Positions 45,452 to 56,371 of a stretch of 64,000 nucleotides of DNA are shown here, piece by piece. The translations under genes were made by a program, and so were the position numbers. The notes under the pieces were generated by a model that did not search any database, had not been told where the DNA came from, and saw only the letters and a list, made by a program, of their open reading frames with translations. Source of the stretch: Prevotella aff. ruminicola Tc2-24 (GTDB taxonomy: Bacteria; Bacteroidota; Bacteroidia; Bacteroidales; Bacteroidaceae). Location: contig NZ_FOIQ01000005.1 in assembly GCF_900110895.1 (NCBI RefSeq), positions 231,222-295,221 on the forward strand, given 5' to 3'. How positions within the stretch are numbered: position 1 is the first letter of the stretch; the number at the start of each line of letters is the position of its first letter.

Positions 45452-47101
45452 TTACTTGGCACATGGTGTCCAAGGCTTCAGAGTCTTGAAGAAGTCGTTA
45501 CCCTTATCATCGACAAGGATGAATGCGGGGAAGTCCTCAACCTCAATCTTCCATACAGCCTCCATACCCAACTCGGGATACTCTACGCACTCGATGCTCT
45601 TGATGCTCGACTGAGAGAGAACGGCAGCCACACCACCGATGGTGCCCAGGTAGAAACCACCATGCTTCTTACAAGCCTCGGTCACCACATCGGAACGGTT
45701 ACCCTTGGCAATCATCACGAGTGAGGCACCATTAGCCTGGAACTCATCCACATAAGGATCCATACGGTTGGCCGTGGTGGGACCCATCGAACCACAGGGG
45801 TAGCCCTCTGGTGTCTTTGCTGGTCCTGCATAGAGCACAGGATATTTCTTGAAGTAATCGGGCATGCCCTCACCAGCATCCAGACGAGCCTTCAGCTTGG
45901 CATGAGCGATATCACGGGCCACGATGATGGTACCCTTCAGGTTTACACGCGTAGAGACAGGATACTTGCTCAGCTCTGCACGTACGGCATCGATACCCTC
46001 GTTGAGGTCGATCTCGATACCCTTTCCGCCCTCACCCGGCTTACGGAGCTCCTCAGGAATCAGTTCCGTGGGGTTCGCGTCCATCTTCTCCAGCCAGATA
46101 CCATCGCGATTGATCTTCGCCTTGATGTTTCTGTCGGCCGAGCAGCTGACACCCATGCCGATAGGACAAGAGGCACCATGACGCGGCAGACGGATCACAC
46201 GGATATCGTGAGCGAGATACTTACCACCGAACTGGGCACCGAGTCCGATCTTCTGAGCCTCCTTGATGAGTTTCTGCTCGAGGTCGACATCGCGGAAAGC
46301 ACGACCAGTCTCATCGCCTGTGGTAGGCAGACCGTCGTAGTACTTGATGCTGGCGAGCTTCACTGTGAGCAGGTTCTTCTCTGCTGAGGTTCCACCAATC
46401 ACGAAGGCGATGTGATAAGGAGGACATGCGGCTGTTCCCAGTGATTTCATCTTCTCCACGAGGAAGGGGATGAGCGTACCCTCGTTCTGGATGGTTGCCT
46501 TGGTCATGGGATAGAAATAGGTCTTGTTGGCCGATCCACCACCCTTGGCCACCATCACGAACTTATACTCTGCACCCTCAGTAGCCTCGATATCAATCTG
46601 GGCAGGGAGGTTACAACGGGTGTTCACCTCGTCGTACATGTTCAGCGGCGCATTCTGCGAGTAGCGCAGATTGTCCTGCGTGAAGGTATTGAAGACACCC
46701 AGCGAGAGGGCTTCCTCATCCTCAAAACCAGTCCAGACCTGCTGACCCTTCTCACCATGGATGATGGCGGTACCCGTGTCCTGACAGAAAGGCAGGATGC
46801 CCTTGCAGGCCACCTCTGCATTACGAAGGAACTGCAGGGCTACATACTTATCATTCTCCGAGGCCTCGGGATCGGTGAGAATCTTGGCCACCTGTTCGTT
46901 ATGCTCGCGACGCAGCATGAACTCCACATCGTGGAATGCCTGCTGAGCCAACAATGTCAGGGCTTCCTTAGAGACCTTCACGATCTCCTTTCCCTCAAAT
47001 TCTGCGGTGCTCACACCTTCCTTGGAGAGCAACCTGTACTCTGTGTTGTCCTTGCCCACCTGAAACATCGGGGCATACTTAAATTCAACTGCTTTTGCCA
47101 T
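45452..47101 (-). CDS. fumA: Class I fumarate hydratase (4Fe-4S)
   Basis: A 549-aa protein covering both halves of class I fumarase in one chain. The N-terminal half has [29 protein letters not shown] and [10 protein letters not shown]. The C-terminal swivel half has [19 protein letters not shown] and [20 protein letters not shown]. Three cluster cysteines are expected among C-x-DTGTA, the R-C-N-L motif and the GTAACPPYH site. It interconverts fumarate and malate, in Prevotella mainly in the reductive branch to succinate. It stands 33 bases after the M16 peptidase gene and just before the M6 protease; these neighbours are not obviously linked in function. Confidence 0.95.
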   Translation of the reverse strand: MAKAVEFKYAPMFQVGKDNTEYRLLSKEGVSTAEFEGKEIVKVSKEALTLLAQQAFHDVEFMLRREHNEQVAKILTDPEASENDKYVALQFLRNAEVACKGILPFCQDTGTAIIHGEKGQQVWTGFEDEEALSLGVFNTFTQDNLRYSQNAPLNMYDEVNTRCNLPAQIDIEATEGAEYKFVMVAKGGGSANKTYFYPMTKATIQNEGTLIPFLVEKMKSLGTAACPPYHIAFVIGGTSAEKNLLTVKLASIKYYDGLPTTGDETGRAFRDVDLEQKLIKEAQKIGLGAQFGGKYLAHDIRVIRLPRHGASCPIGMGVSCSADRNIKAKINRDGIWLEKMDANPTELIPEELRKPGEGGKGIEIDLNEGIDAVRAELSKYPVSTRVNLKGTIIVARDIAHAKLKARLDAGEGMPDYFKKYPVLYAGPAKTPEGYPCGSMGPTTANRMDPYVDEFQANGASLVMIAKGNRSDVVTEACKKHGGFYLGTIGGVAAVLSQSSIKSIECVEYPELGMEAVWKIEVEDFPAFILVDDKGNDFFKTLKPWTPCAK

Positions 47102-47134
47102 ACTAGTATTTGTTTAATGTCTCTTATTCATATA

Positions 47135-50038
47135 TCAATATCCAAATATCTCTTCTATCGTGAGGCGGCGGATAGGACCGATTTTTTCCAGCGCTTCCAT
47201 ATCAAGCTCCTTCTCATCGCCCAGGATCAGGTAACGGAGCGGTTTGTTGGCCACGTTAGCCTTCTCATAGTCCACGATATCCTGAAGCGTCACCTTCTGC
47301 AGATTCTCATAGATCTTCTTGTTGAAATCGAAGTCGAATCCCAGGTTCTTCATGGCATACCAATGGTAGATGATATTCTCCTTCGTGATACGCAGACTGG
47401 CGAGCTGTTTCGTGAGACCCTCCTTCGCAATATTGAAGGCGTTCTCGCTGGCCGGCATCTCGTCAAAGATCTCCTTGAAGTGGTTGATGCAGTCCATCAT
47501 CTTATCGTTCTGGGTGACGATATGCGTAAAGAACGACTCCGTCTCACCCTTTCTGTTAGGTTGGTAATATATGGCACCAGCATTGTAGGCCAGTCCACGG
47601 GCCTCACGCATCTCCTGGAACACGAGACCATTCATACCACCACCCAGATACTCGTTGAACAACGACATCACGGCAGCCTCATCGACATGCCAGTCGCGGT
47701 TCTCATTATGGTATGCACGCATGTAGATATTCTTGGCATCGAAGGGAGCTATCCAAACCTCGTTCTGGTTGGCCTCCTGCTTCACGTAGTAGTTGTTCTG
47801 AGGCACAGCCTGGAGTTTCTTAGCCGTCTTGTGGTACTTGTCAACAAGAGCCGAGATCTTATCCACGCTCAGCGGACCGTAGTAGTTGGCGGTATGCTCA
47901 TAGTTGCTGAGGTTCTTCAGCAGATCGACGAACACCTGAGGATCAGTCTCTTTCAACTGCTTCTCGGTCAGCACATCACTGAGAGAACTGCGCACACCAT
48001 ATATTCCATAGGCCAGAAGATGGTTGAAACAACCTGTTTGGTTCTTCTTGGCATCCTCACGATTCTTCAGCACCTTCTTCACCATAGCCTCATAAGCCTC
48101 CTTGTCGACCTTGGCGTTACTCATCAGGTCCTCGAGCAACTCAAGGGCTGGCTGCATGTTCTCGTTCAGACCATAAAGATAAACATACGTCGCATCGGCA
48201 CCTACGCTCACATCCATATCGCAGGCCAGCTCATAGAACTTCTGGCGCACCTCAGTGGCACTCAGTTTCTCTGTACCCAGGAGGTCGAGGTAATCTGCGG
48301 CAACGCTATAACGGTTGTCTGCGCTCTTTCCGAAATCGTAGCGGAAGAAGAGTTCGAACAGACCGTTGGTATTGTTCGCCACATAGTATAGAGGGAGTCC
48401 TTTCTTTGTCTTAGCGACAGTGAGATCCTTCTCAAAGTCCACGAAGCGGGGGTGGATAGGCTCCACCTCCGAGTCCTGGATAGCCTGTACGAAGGCACTC
48501 TTCATGTCGCGGTTAGCCTGGATAGGTGTAATGGCAGGCTTATCGATCTTCTTCTGCAGAGAGTCGACGCCCTGACGCTTGTACACCACGGCATAACCAT
48601 CTGTGAAGAACTGGTTGGCGAAATCAACGATCTCCTGCTTCGTGATTCTGGAGATACGATCCAGTTTGCCGACCTCATCCTTCCAGTCTATCTCATTGAT
48701 GAAAGCATCCACAAACATATCAGCTCTCACCTCGTTGCGCTCCAGACTCTGGTAGTATCTACGTTTCTTGTTATTGATGATACTGGGCAGGAGGTTGTCT
48801 GGGAAGTCACCCTTCTTCAGCTTGTCGATCTCAGCGAGCAAGAGCGCCTTCACCTCGTCGAGACTCTGACCTTCCTTGGGTGTTCCCATCACCATAAATT
48901 CACCCAGGTCATGGTCCAACTGACACGTTCCGTTGGCTTTCTGTAGCTTCATCTTCTGTACCAGGTTCAGATCGAAGAGTCCCGCACGACCATTATTTAG
49001 TACATCCTCCATCAGCTCGAGGGTGTCGGCCTGTAAGGAGTTGGCCTGCTTGGCCTGCCAGCCCATCCAGATCTGCTCGGCTTCTTGACCAACGACGGTT
49101 GTATCCCTGGGTTGGGTGAATACAGGCTGTTTGGGGAACACAGGCTGGCGCACATCGTCGCCTGGTTGCCAACTTGAGAAGTACTGGTCGATGATGGCGA
49201 TGGTCTTCTCGGGATCCAGATCGCCAGCCATACAGATGGCCACATTATTGGGACGATACCACTTGTTGAAATAGTTCTTGATATTCGTGATCGAGGGGTT
49301 CTTCAGGTGCTCCTGCGATCCGATAGTGGTCTGAAGACCATAGGGGTGCGTAGGAGCCAGCATCTTGTTCATCGCGGCCTGAAGCTTGCGCCAGTCGTTA
49401 GTCAGACTGATATTAAACTCCTCATACACGGCCTCCAGCTCTGTATGGAAACCACGTATTACCATATTCTGGAAACGGTCGGCCTGAATCTTTGCCCAGT
49501 TCTCAATCGCGTTCGACGGGATATCCTCCATATAGCAGGTGACATCGTCCGAGGTATAGGCATTACACCCCTCAGCACCGATGGCCGCCATCAGTTTGTC
49601 ATACTCATTGGGGATGAAATACTGGGCAGCAACCTGAGAAATAGAGTCGATCTCATGATAGGCCTGCTTACGGGCCTCGGGATCGGTGAGCTTGCGATAA
49701 GTCTCATAACGCTGTTCGATCTCGTCGAGCAGAGGAGCTTCAGCAGCATAGTTATTGGTACCGAACTGCTTAGTACCCTTGAACATCAGATGCTCCAGAT
49801 AGTGAGCCAAGCCCGTTGTCTCTGAAGGGTCGTTCTTCGAACCTGTACGCACGGCGATATAGGTCTGGATACGGGGCTTCTCCTTGTTGACGGAGAGATA
49901 CACCTTCAGACCGTTATCAAGTGTATAGATACGCGTTTTCATCAAGTCGCCATCAACCGTGGCGTACTTGTAGTCTTTGGCCTGAACACTCATTCCAAGC
50001 AACAGGCCACATACTGTCAATAATAATTTAGTTCTCAT
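47135..50038 (-). CDS. Secreted M16-family (insulinase/pitrilysin-like) peptidase
   Basis: About 967 aa from MRTKLLLTVCGLLLGMSVQA; the longer frame to 50077 adds a stretch without signal character. The inverted zinc motif is HYLEHLMFKGT near residue 78, with the downstream Glu in the HTELEAVYEEF block. Two M16-like halves and their repeated C-terminal domains follow; the second half has a degenerate active site, as is normal in this family. It probably degrades peptides in the periplasm. It is followed by fumarase after 33 bases. A short 8-base tandem repeat lies directly upstream (50068-50112). Confidence 0.95.
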   Translation of the reverse strand: MRTKLLLTVCGLLLGMSVQAKDYKYATVDGDLMKTRIYTLDNGLKVYLSVNKEKPRIQTYIAVRTGSKNDPSETTGLAHYLEHLMFKGTKQFGTNNYAAEAPLLDEIEQRYETYRKLTDPEARKQAYHEIDSISQVAAQYFIPNEYDKLMAAIGAEGCNAYTSDDVTCYMEDIPSNAIENWAKIQADRFQNMVIRGFHTELEAVYEEFNISLTNDWRKLQAAMNKMLAPTHPYGLQTTIGSQEHLKNPSITNIKNYFNKWYRPNNVAICMAGDLDPEKTIAIIDQYFSSWQPGDDVRQPVFPKQPVFTQPRDTTVVGQEAEQIWMGWQAKQANSLQADTLELMEDVLNNGRAGLFDLNLVQKMKLQKANGTCQLDHDLGEFMVMGTPKEGQSLDEVKALLLAEIDKLKKGDFPDNLLPSIINNKKRRYYQSLERNEVRADMFVDAFINEIDWKDEVGKLDRISRITKQEIVDFANQFFTDGYAVVYKRQGVDSLQKKIDKPAITPIQANRDMKSAFVQAIQDSEVEPIHPRFVDFEKDLTVAKTKKGLPLYYVANNTNGLFELFFRYDFGKSADNRYSVAADYLDLLGTEKLSATEVRQKFYELACDMDVSVGADATYVYLYGLNENMQPALELLEDLMSNAKVDKEAYEAMVKKVLKNREDAKKNQTGCFNHLLAYGIYGVRSSLSDVLTEKQLKETDPQVFVDLLKNLSNYEHTANYYGPLSVDKISALVDKYHKTAKKLQAVPQNNYYVKQEANQNEVWIAPFDAKNIYMRAYHNENRDWHVDEAAVMSLFNEYLGGGMNGLVFQEMREARGLAYNAGAIYYQPNRKGETESFFTHIVTQNDKMMDCINHFKEIFDEMPASENAFNIAKEGLTKQLASLRITKENIIYHWYAMKNLGFDFDFNKKIYENLQKVTLQDIVDYEKANVANKPLRYLILGDEKELDMEALEKIGPIRRLTIEEIFGY

Positions 50039-50067
50039 TGTGTAATTGTAAATTGTATATTCAATTA

Positions 50068-50112
50068 AGTTCTTCAATCTTTCAATTCTTCAATCCTTCA
50101 ATTCTTCAATTC
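50068..50112. repeat. 8-base tandem repeat between M16 and DUF4954 genes
   Basis: About five degenerate units of ATTGAAGA on the minus strand. The repeat begins within the stop codon region of the DUF4954 gene (stop at 50106-50108). Confidence 0.75.
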
Positions 50113-51959
50113 TCATAATCCACCTCATGATCGAGTTTCTCGAGGAAATCCTCATACACCTCCTGCTCCACATCACCCATGGCATATTCCTTCTCCGCAT
50201 CCTTACGGATCTCGGCAATCCATGTACGACGGGCTTTCACATAATCCTCGCGGATCCGCTCACAGGCAGCCTCGTCGAGTTCGTCCAGATGGTAATAGTC
50301 AAGAATCATCTGATAGCTCCATGCCCAACGATAGTCGCGGTAACTGTTATGGATATCAGCAAAGCGGTCGAGCACCTGTTGGATATTGTCAAAGACACCT
50401 CCCTTGATATCACTGATCAGACGCTGTTCCTCACTCTCAGGCATCAGCAGACCGCTCAGATCCACCCATTTGCCCTTGCCGATACTACTAACGGGCTTCC
50501 CTATATAACCTTCTTTCTGGGCACGCTTCAGGACGGCACCCATATAGATACGCAATGCGATGTCATAGTACTTTAGTCCTTTACGCAGGGACGAGGCATT
50601 GATTACATACTCATGGAAGTTATAGCTCGACACATTCTCACCCGAGGCGTGACGCAAGTCTTCCAGGATCTTGATACCTTGCATAATCTCTCCCACAGTG
50701 AAAGGCGATAGCCAGTCGAAGTTGATGATACTCTTACGCGACAGCTTCGAGCGCTTATCTCGCTTCGGCCATTTCTTGATATCACGATACAGACCGACTG
50801 TTGTGATGTTACGTCCTGGCACCAGCACCATCTGGTCGCCATAGGCTATCAGATAAGAGAACGGCAGGTTACGGGTGTCGGGATGGTGCATCAGCTTGCC
50901 GAAGCAGACGGAGAAAGCGCCGATGGTGGCAGGCATCAGGATATAGGCTCCGGAAGCCGTCTTCGTACCGCGCTCCAGTGTTCCCCAGTGCATCGGTCCC
51001 ATCTTATAGGCATGGTTCGAGAAGTTGGTGTTTGAGCCGGCATTATAGAAAGAGAACTCGCCGCCAATAAGCAGTGAGCTCTTATGATGTGAGGCCGAGA
51101 ACGGGCCACAGAAGGCAGCACAGGCCTCACCGTTGGCCATGAACGAGTTGGCGAAGAAGAGACTGGCCTCGGCCGTGAACCCGTTGGTTATCTGACAGGC
51201 TTCTCCCACGAAGCAATCCTGCATCTTCACGGAATTATTGATGGAACAGCCGTCGCATATGATCGAGTTCTCACATATCACACCCGTGCCGATAAACACA
51301 GGCGCATCCGTCGAGCTCATCACCGTACACTCACTCAGTCGTGCAGCCCCACTGATCTCACAGTCGCCCTTGATGATGGTGTTCGTGATATCCTTGGCAT
51401 TGATGATCTTCACGTTATTGCCGATAAATCCGCGCTCAGGTCTTGACACGCGCAACTCATCCTCGATCATCTGTTCGAGAATACGCTTCAGTTCCTTGTC
51501 GGTGTTGTATTTCACCATGAAGGCGGCCATCTGACTGTTCAGTTCTCTGAAGAGCGTCACGTTTCCGTCGCCCATCTCATTCAGCACACTGATGATGCTA
51601 CCTTCACCATAGGTAGCGTCGTCTGTCGTCTCCAGCGTACAGATATTCGAGAGATAGCAGTCATTGCCTATCGTATAGTTGTTGATATAATTTCCGACTT
51701 TCTCTATCAGACAATCATTACCGACGGTGACGTTTCTCAAGGTCGCGTCATTAATACCAGAATGCTTGAAGAAGCCTTTGCTCACCTCCACCTGTTTGTT
51801 GAACTCTCCCAGACGGATATCGCCATAGAATACGACACGATGGAAATTATACGGCTTAAAATTCTCATGCACCTTCACCTTCTGCCAGTCCTCCGCCCAG
51901 CAGACATTATTCTCCAGCACCTCAATCTCTGATGGCGTGAGTTGTCTGTAGTCACTCAT
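50106..51959 (-). CDS. DUF4954 protein with left-handed beta-helix
   Basis: A 617-aa cytoplasmic protein with no signal. The middle has repeated hexapeptides typical of left-handed beta-helices (VTVGNDCLIEKVGNYINNYT, TIGNDCYLSN, IIKGDCEISGAARLSECTVM, GTGVICENSIICDGCSIN). These features and the opening YRQLTPSEIEVLE…CWAEDW fit the DUF4954 family of Bacteroidetes. Such helices are found in nucleotidyl- and acyltransferases, but no catalytic domain is obvious here. A helical C-terminal part follows. The gene lies between hflX and the M16 peptidase, each about 70 bases away on the same strand. Confidence 0.88.
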   Translation of the reverse strand: MSDYRQLTPSEIEVLENNVCWAEDWQKVKVHENFKPYNFHRVVFYGDIRLGEFNKQVEVSKGFFKHSGINDATLRNVTVGNDCLIEKVGNYINNYTIGNDCYLSNICTLETTDDATYGEGSIISVLNEMGDGNVTLFRELNSQMAAFMVKYNTDKELKRILEQMIEDELRVSRPERGFIGNNVKIINAKDITNTIIKGDCEISGAARLSECTVMSSTDAPVFIGTGVICENSIICDGCSINNSVKMQDCFVGEACQITNGFTAEASLFFANSFMANGEACAAFCGPFSASHHKSSLLIGGEFSFYNAGSNTNFSNHAYKMGPMHWGTLERGTKTASGAYILMPATIGAFSVCFGKLMHHPDTRNLPFSYLIAYGDQMVLVPGRNITTVGLYRDIKKWPKRDKRSKLSRKSIINFDWLSPFTVGEIMQGIKILEDLRHASGENVSSYNFHEYVINASSLRKGLKYYDIALRIYMGAVLKRAQKEGYIGKPVSSIGKGKWVDLSGLLMPESEEQRLISDIKGGVFDNIQQVLDRFADIHNSYRDYRWAWSYQMILDYYHLDELDEAACERIREDYVKARRTWIAEIRKDAEKEYAMGDVEQEVYEDFLEKLDHEVDYEN

Positions 51960-52028
51960 AAATACTTATTTTTGAATTTGTTTCACTTCATTTATTAGGA
52001 TACGTTCATCCATCCTCATCTCCCTCGT

Positions 52029-53366
52029 CTACTCCTCTATCGTATAGAGGAAGTCGTTATACGGATACTTCTGAACATGCAACTCGCGTACTCGCTTGTA
52101 GATGATATTACGGAGTTCATCGATGTTCTGTTTGTTCTTGGCCGAGATAAAGATACACTCCAGATAATGCTGGTTCTCACCCGTCTTCGCCATCCAGGTC
52201 TTCTGCAGGTCTTCCAGCGTATAGTTCTCCTTCGTCAGAGGCGTCAGGTCGTCCTCCTCTTTCTCCACCCACGTATAGGCATCGATCTTATTGAACACGA
52301 GCAGTGCCGGCTTATCAGCACAGCCGAGCTCTTTCAGCGTCTCTTCCACCACCCGTATCTGCTCCTCGAAGTCTGGGTGCGAGATATCCACCACGTGTAC
52401 CAGCAGATCAGCCTCGCGCACCTCATCGAGGGTACTCTTAAAGCTCTCCACGAGGTCGGAAGGCAACTTACGGATAAATCCCACGGTATCAGCCAGAAGG
52501 AAAGGCAGGTTGTCGATGGTCATCTTCCTGACAGTGGTGTCAAGGGTGGCAAACAGTTTGTTCTCAGCAAACACCTCACTCTTAGCAAGCAGGTTCATCA
52601 TCGTCGACTTTCCCACGTTTGTATATCCCACAAGAGCCACACGGATCAGACGACCACGGTTCTTACGCTGGGTGGTCTTCTGCTTGTCGATCTCAGCCAG
52701 GCGCTGCTTCAGCAGGGTGATACGCTGTAAGATGATACGACGGTCGAGCTCCAACTGGGTCTCACCAGGACCACGGAGACCCACACTACCCTTACCGCCA
52801 CCAGAGCCGGAGCCACCGCCCTGGCGCTCCAGGTGTGTCCACAATCGCTGCAGACGGGGCAGCATATAACGGTGCTGGGCCAGTTCCACTTGCGCCTTGG
52901 CCTCAGCCGTCTGGGCACGCATGGCAAAGATATCCAGGATCAGTGAGGTGCGATCGAGGATCTTCACCTGTAGTTCTTTCTCAATATTCCGGATCTGCTT
53001 GGCAGAAAGCTCGTCGTCGAAGATCACCATACCCACAGGTTGGGGAATCTCCACACCGTCGGGCATCTGTCCGCCATTAGCCAACTGCCACTCGCTCAGC
53101 TCATCCATCGCCTCGTCATAGGCATCCTGGCACTGCTTGATATATTCCTTAATCTCCTGCAGCTTTCCGCTGCCTACATATGTCGTCTGACTCGGTCCGC
53201 CCACCTTCTGGGTAAACCGCTTCACCGTCACGGCACCTGCCGTGTCGGCTAAGAACTCCAATTCGTCAAGATATTCATTGGTTTTCGCTTCGTCTTGCTC
53301 CCTCGTAATCAGGCCAACCAAGACGGCCGTTTCCGCCTTTGCTTCAGATATTACAAATTCTTTCAT
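52029..53366 (-). CDS. hflX: HflX ribosome-associated GTPase
   Basis: A 445-aa protein. The N-terminal HflX domain contains GGPSQTTYVGSGKLQEIKEY and DELSAKQIRNIEKEL. A glycine-rich linker (GGGSGSGGGKGSVGLRGPGE) precedes the G domain with P-loop VGYTNVGKST near residue 250, DTVGFIRKLP and NKID. HflX splits stalled or hibernating 70S ribosomes, often after heat stress. A TATCTTTG promoter (53390-53397, minus strand) lies just upstream, back to back with the nagB promoter. Confidence 0.95.
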   Translation of the reverse strand: MKEFVISEAKAETAVLVGLITREQDEAKTNEYLDELEFLADTAGAVTVKRFTQKVGGPSQTTYVGSGKLQEIKEYIKQCQDAYDEAMDELSEWQLANGGQMPDGVEIPQPVGMVIFDDELSAKQIRNIEKELQVKILDRTSLILDIFAMRAQTAEAKAQVELAQHRYMLPRLQRLWTHLERQGGGSGSGGGKGSVGLRGPGETQLELDRRIILQRITLLKQRLAEIDKQKTTQRKNRGRLIRVALVGYTNVGKSTMMNLLAKSEVFAENKLFATLDTTVRKMTIDNLPFLLADTVGFIRKLPSDLVESFKSTLDEVREADLLVHVVDISHPDFEEQIRVVEETLKELGCADKPALLVFNKIDAYTWVEKEEDDLTPLTKENYTLEDLQKTWMAKTGENQHYLECIFISAKNKQNIDELRNIIYKRVRELHVQKYPYNDFLYTIEE

Positions 53367-53389
53367 TCAGACTTTCTTCAATTTGCTTA

Positions 53390-53490
53390 CAAAGATACTT
53401 CTTTTTTGTCACAGATGAAACAGATTAACACAGATTAATAAAAAAAAACGAAGAATCCTGTGTCTGTTTTTCTAGAATTTTGTACTTTTG
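53390..53490. promoter_or_regulatory. Back-to-back promoters for hflX and nagB
   Basis: The minus-strand TATCTTTG (53390-53397) serves hflX. The plus-strand TACTTTTG (53483-53490) serves nagB, 35 bases before its ATG. Confidence 0.55.
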
Positions 53491-53524
53491 CAAAAATTTC
53501 AGACCATCTAAAACAATAATTATT

Positions 53525-54319
53525 ATGAGAGTAATCATTCAAAACGACTACCAGAAATTGTCCCAGTGGGCAGCAAACCATGTTGTCGAGCGTATCAATC
53601 AGTTCAACCCGACACCCGATCACAAGTTCGTGCTGGGTCTGCCGACCGGTTCTTCTCCCATAGGCATGTACAACGCACTGGTAGAAGCAAACCGCGCAGG
53701 CAGAGTTTCCTTCAAGAATGTCATCACATTCAACATGGACGAGTATGTTGGCCTGCCCGAGACACATCCGGAAAGCTACCACGCTTTCATGGCACGTAAT
53801 CTGTTTGATCATATAGATTGTCCCAAAGAGAATATTCATATCCTCAACGGCAACGCTCCCGACCTGAACGCAGAGTGTGCGCACTATGAGCAGATGATTC
53901 TCGAGGCTGGCGGCATCGACCTGTTCATCGGCGGCATCGGTCCCGACGGACATATCGCCTTCAACGAGCCGGGCTCTTCACTTCGTTCCAGAACACGTAT
54001 GAAGACCCTGACCACTGACACACGCATCGCCAACTCTCGCTTCTTTGGTGGAAATCCTGAGAATGTGCCTGCTCACGCCCTTACTGTTGGTGTGGGAACT
54101 GTCATGGATGCCCGTGAGGTCATGATCCTGGCCAACGGTCACGGTAAGGCACGCGCCCTGCAGGCTGCCATCGAGGGTAGCGTCAACCACATGTGGACCA
54201 TCAGCGCCCTGCAGATGCACGAGCACGGTATCATCGTGTGCGACGAGGAGGCTGCCGACGAACTGAAGGTTGCTACCTACAAGTACTTCAAGGACATTGA
54301 GAGTGACAATATTCTTTAA
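53525..54319 (+). CDS. nagB: Glucosamine-6-phosphate deaminase
   Basis: A 264-aa enzyme from [15 protein letters not shown]; the longer frame to 53480 includes the promoter and is not real. It has the isomerase/deaminase fold with [12 protein letters not shown] (phosphate loop), [19 protein letters not shown] (catalytic Asp and His region) and [17 protein letters not shown]. It converts glucosamine-6-phosphate to fructose-6-phosphate and ammonia, for amino-sugar use. GH97 starts 19 bases downstream on the same strand, suggesting a two-gene unit for sugar release and use; that link is inferred. Confidence 0.97.
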   Translation: MRVIIQNDYQKLSQWAANHVVERINQFNPTPDHKFVLGLPTGSSPIGMYNALVEANRAGRVSFKNVITFNMDEYVGLPETHPESYHAFMARNLFDHIDCPKENIHILNGNAPDLNAECAHYEQMILEAGGIDLFIGGIGPDGHIAFNEPGSSLRSRTRMKTLTTDTRIANSRFFGGNPENVPAHALTVGVGTVMDAREVMILANGHGKARALQAAIEGSVNHMWTISALQMHEHGIIVCDEEAADELKVATYKYFKDIESDNIL

Positions 54320-54338
54320 CACAAATGAAGATTAGAGA

Positions 54339-56300
54339 ATGAGAAAGACCCTCTTCCTTTCTATCTTCCTAACGTCATCAGTCTTCACCCAGGCTGATGA
54401 CGTTACGGTTTTATCCCCAGACAGCAATCTGCAGGTGACTATCAGCACCAACGATGGGGACGTAACCTATGCCGCCACGCTCGGCGGATTACAAGTGCTT
54501 GAGAAATCTTCCCTGGGACTGAAGACAAGTGTTGGCGACTTCACGCATGGACTGACCATGAAAAATTGTCACAAAAAAGAAGTGTTCGACTGCTATACCA
54601 TGCGCAGCACCAAGACCGCTTCGTCCGAATACCATGCCAACCAACTGACACTCGACTTCGAGAATCAGGAAGGACGGACGTTCAGCATCATCTTCCAGGT
54701 CAGCAACAACGATATTGCCTTCCGCTACAGCATCCCTCGTCAGAAGTTCGATGACAAGGAATACAAACGCGCGATCGTCTATCAAGAGAAAAGCAGTTTC
54801 CTGTTCCCCGACAGGACCACCACCTTCATCTCTCCTCAGATCGGACCAGAGACTGGTTGGGAACAGACGAAGCCCAGCTATGAGGAGGGCTACTCTGCCG
54901 ACGCCCCCATGGCCGTCAGATCCCAATACGGTCATGGCTATATCTTCCCGGCACTGTTTCATGTTCAAGGCGGAAAGAGTCAACAGGAGGGCTGGGCCTT
55001 AGTCTCCGAAACAGGTGTGACTGGTGGCTATTGCGGCAGTCATCTCTCCGACTACCAGTCGGGCACCGGCTATACCGTCGCCTACCCCGACAAAGGCGAG
55101 AACAACGGGTTCGGCTCGGAGTATGCCGGCATTCCTCTTCCCGGTGAGACCCCATGGCGCACGATTACCGTAGGCACCAGTCTGAAACCTATCGTCGAGA
55201 CCACCATCTCTTACGACCTGGTGAGTCCTCTCTACGAAGCCTCCACCGACTACCAGTCGGGTCGCTACACCTGGAGCTGGCTCATCTGGCAAGACAATTC
55301 CATCAATTACGACGACCAGGTGAAGTTCATCGACCTGGCTTCGGCCATGGGCTTCGAGTACTGCCTTGTCGACAACTGGTGGGATACACAGATCGGTCGT
55401 GAGCGCATCGCCGAACTCTCCCAGTATGCCCAGTCGAAAGGGGTTCATCTGATGCTGTGGTACAACTCCAACGGCTTCTGGAACGACGCCCCCCAAGGAC
55501 CACGCGACTGCATGAATACCAACATCGCCCGTGAACGGGAGATGGCATGGATGCAGCGCATCGGCATCAAGGGCATCAAGGTCGACTTCTTCGGTGGCGA
55601 CAAGCAGGAGACCATGCGTCTCTACGAGGATATCCTCAGCGATGCCAACCGATACGGTCTGCAGGTCATCTTCCATGGCTGTACCGTTCCTCGCGGATGG
55701 GAGCGCATGTACCCCAACTACGTGGCCTCCGAGGCCGTCCTGGCCAGTGAGAACGTGTTCTTCAATGAAGGGGCAGCCATCCGTCAGCCGTTCGACCTCA
55801 CCCTCCACCCCTTCTGCCGGAATGCAACAGCCTCCATGGACTGGGGCGGCATCATCATGAACAAGTATCTCTCGAAGGACAATAAGAGTCGTCATCGTCG
55901 TAAGACGACCGATATCTTCGAGTTGGCTTCAGGTATCATCATGCAGACCAGTATCCAGTGTGTGGCCATGCAGCCCAACAACCTCGACGAACTGCCTCAG
56001 TTTGAGATGGACTTCCTGCGCCAGCTTCCTACAACATGGGACGAGACCTGTTTCATCGACGGCTATCCCGGCAAGTACATCATCCTCGCCCGTCGCCATG
56101 GAGACGACTGGTATGTGGCTGGTCTCAACGCCAAGAAAGAGCCGATCACGCTGACCCTCGACCTCTCCTTCCTGTCCGATGACGCGACACTCTATATAGA
56201 CGACACGAAAGGAGCGCCTGTGCAGACCACGCTCAAGCGCGACAAGAAAGGACGGGCCAAGATCACACTACAGTCTAACGGCGGTATGGTGATCTACTGA
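54339..56300 (+). CDS. Secreted glycoside hydrolase family 97 (alpha-glycosidase)
   Basis: A 653-aa protein with a signal peptide (MRKTLFLSIFLTSSVFTQA). An N-terminal beta-sandwich (SPDSNLQVTISTNDGDVTYA) is followed by a TIM barrel (WLIWQDNSINYDDQVKFIDL…YCLVDNWW) and a C-terminal beta domain. The barrel carries GIKGIKVDFFGGDKQ, the place where retaining GH97 enzymes have an Asp nucleophile, then HGCTVPRGWERMYPNY and SEAVLASE. This fits the alpha-galactosidase-type branch better than the inverting SusB branch, but specificity needs testing. It is followed by a strong palindromic terminator. Confidence 0.92.
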   Translation: MRKTLFLSIFLTSSVFTQADDVTVLSPDSNLQVTISTNDGDVTYAATLGGLQVLEKSSLGLKTSVGDFTHGLTMKNCHKKEVFDCYTMRSTKTASSEYHANQLTLDFENQEGRTFSIIFQVSNNDIAFRYSIPRQKFDDKEYKRAIVYQEKSSFLFPDRTTTFISPQIGPETGWEQTKPSYEEGYSADAPMAVRSQYGHGYIFPALFHVQGGKSQQEGWALVSETGVTGGYCGSHLSDYQSGTGYTVAYPDKGENNGFGSEYAGIPLPGETPWRTITVGTSLKPIVETTISYDLVSPLYEASTDYQSGRYTWSWLIWQDNSINYDDQVKFIDLASAMGFEYCLVDNWWDTQIGRERIAELSQYAQSKGVHLMLWYNSNGFWNDAPQGPRDCMNTNIAREREMAWMQRIGIKGIKVDFFGGDKQETMRLYEDILSDANRYGLQVIFHGCTVPRGWERMYPNYVASEAVLASENVFFNEGAAIRQPFDLTLHPFCRNATASMDWGGIIMNKYLSKDNKSRHRRKTTDIFELASGIIMQTSIQCVAMQPNNLDELPQFEMDFLRQLPTTWDETCFIDGYPGKYIILARRHGDDWYVAGLNAKKEPITLTLDLSFLSDDATLYIDDTKGAPVQTTLKRDKKGRAKITLQSNGGMVIY

Positions 56301-56323
56301 TCCGCTGAAAGTCACAGAACGAA

Positions 56324-56351
56324 AAAGCCCTCATCGATCGATGAGGGCTTT
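56324..56351. terminator. Perfectly palindromic bidirectional terminator
   Basis: A 28-base perfect palindrome, with arms AAAGCCCTCATCGA and its complement, between the convergent GH97 and flippase genes. A-rich on one side and T-rich on the other. Confidence 0.85.
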
Positions 56352-56371
56352 ATATTTCTTATTCTTTCTCT

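Noticed and set aside
46757..48391. Long open frame antisense to fumarase and the M16 peptidase
   Set aside because: Both sense genes are well-conserved families. The antisense protein is a Leu/His/Val-rich shadow caused by codon bias.
53525..56300. Polysaccharide-utilisation locus formed by nagB and GH97
   Set aside because: There is no SusC/SusD pair or regulator adjoining. Only possible co-transcription is supported.
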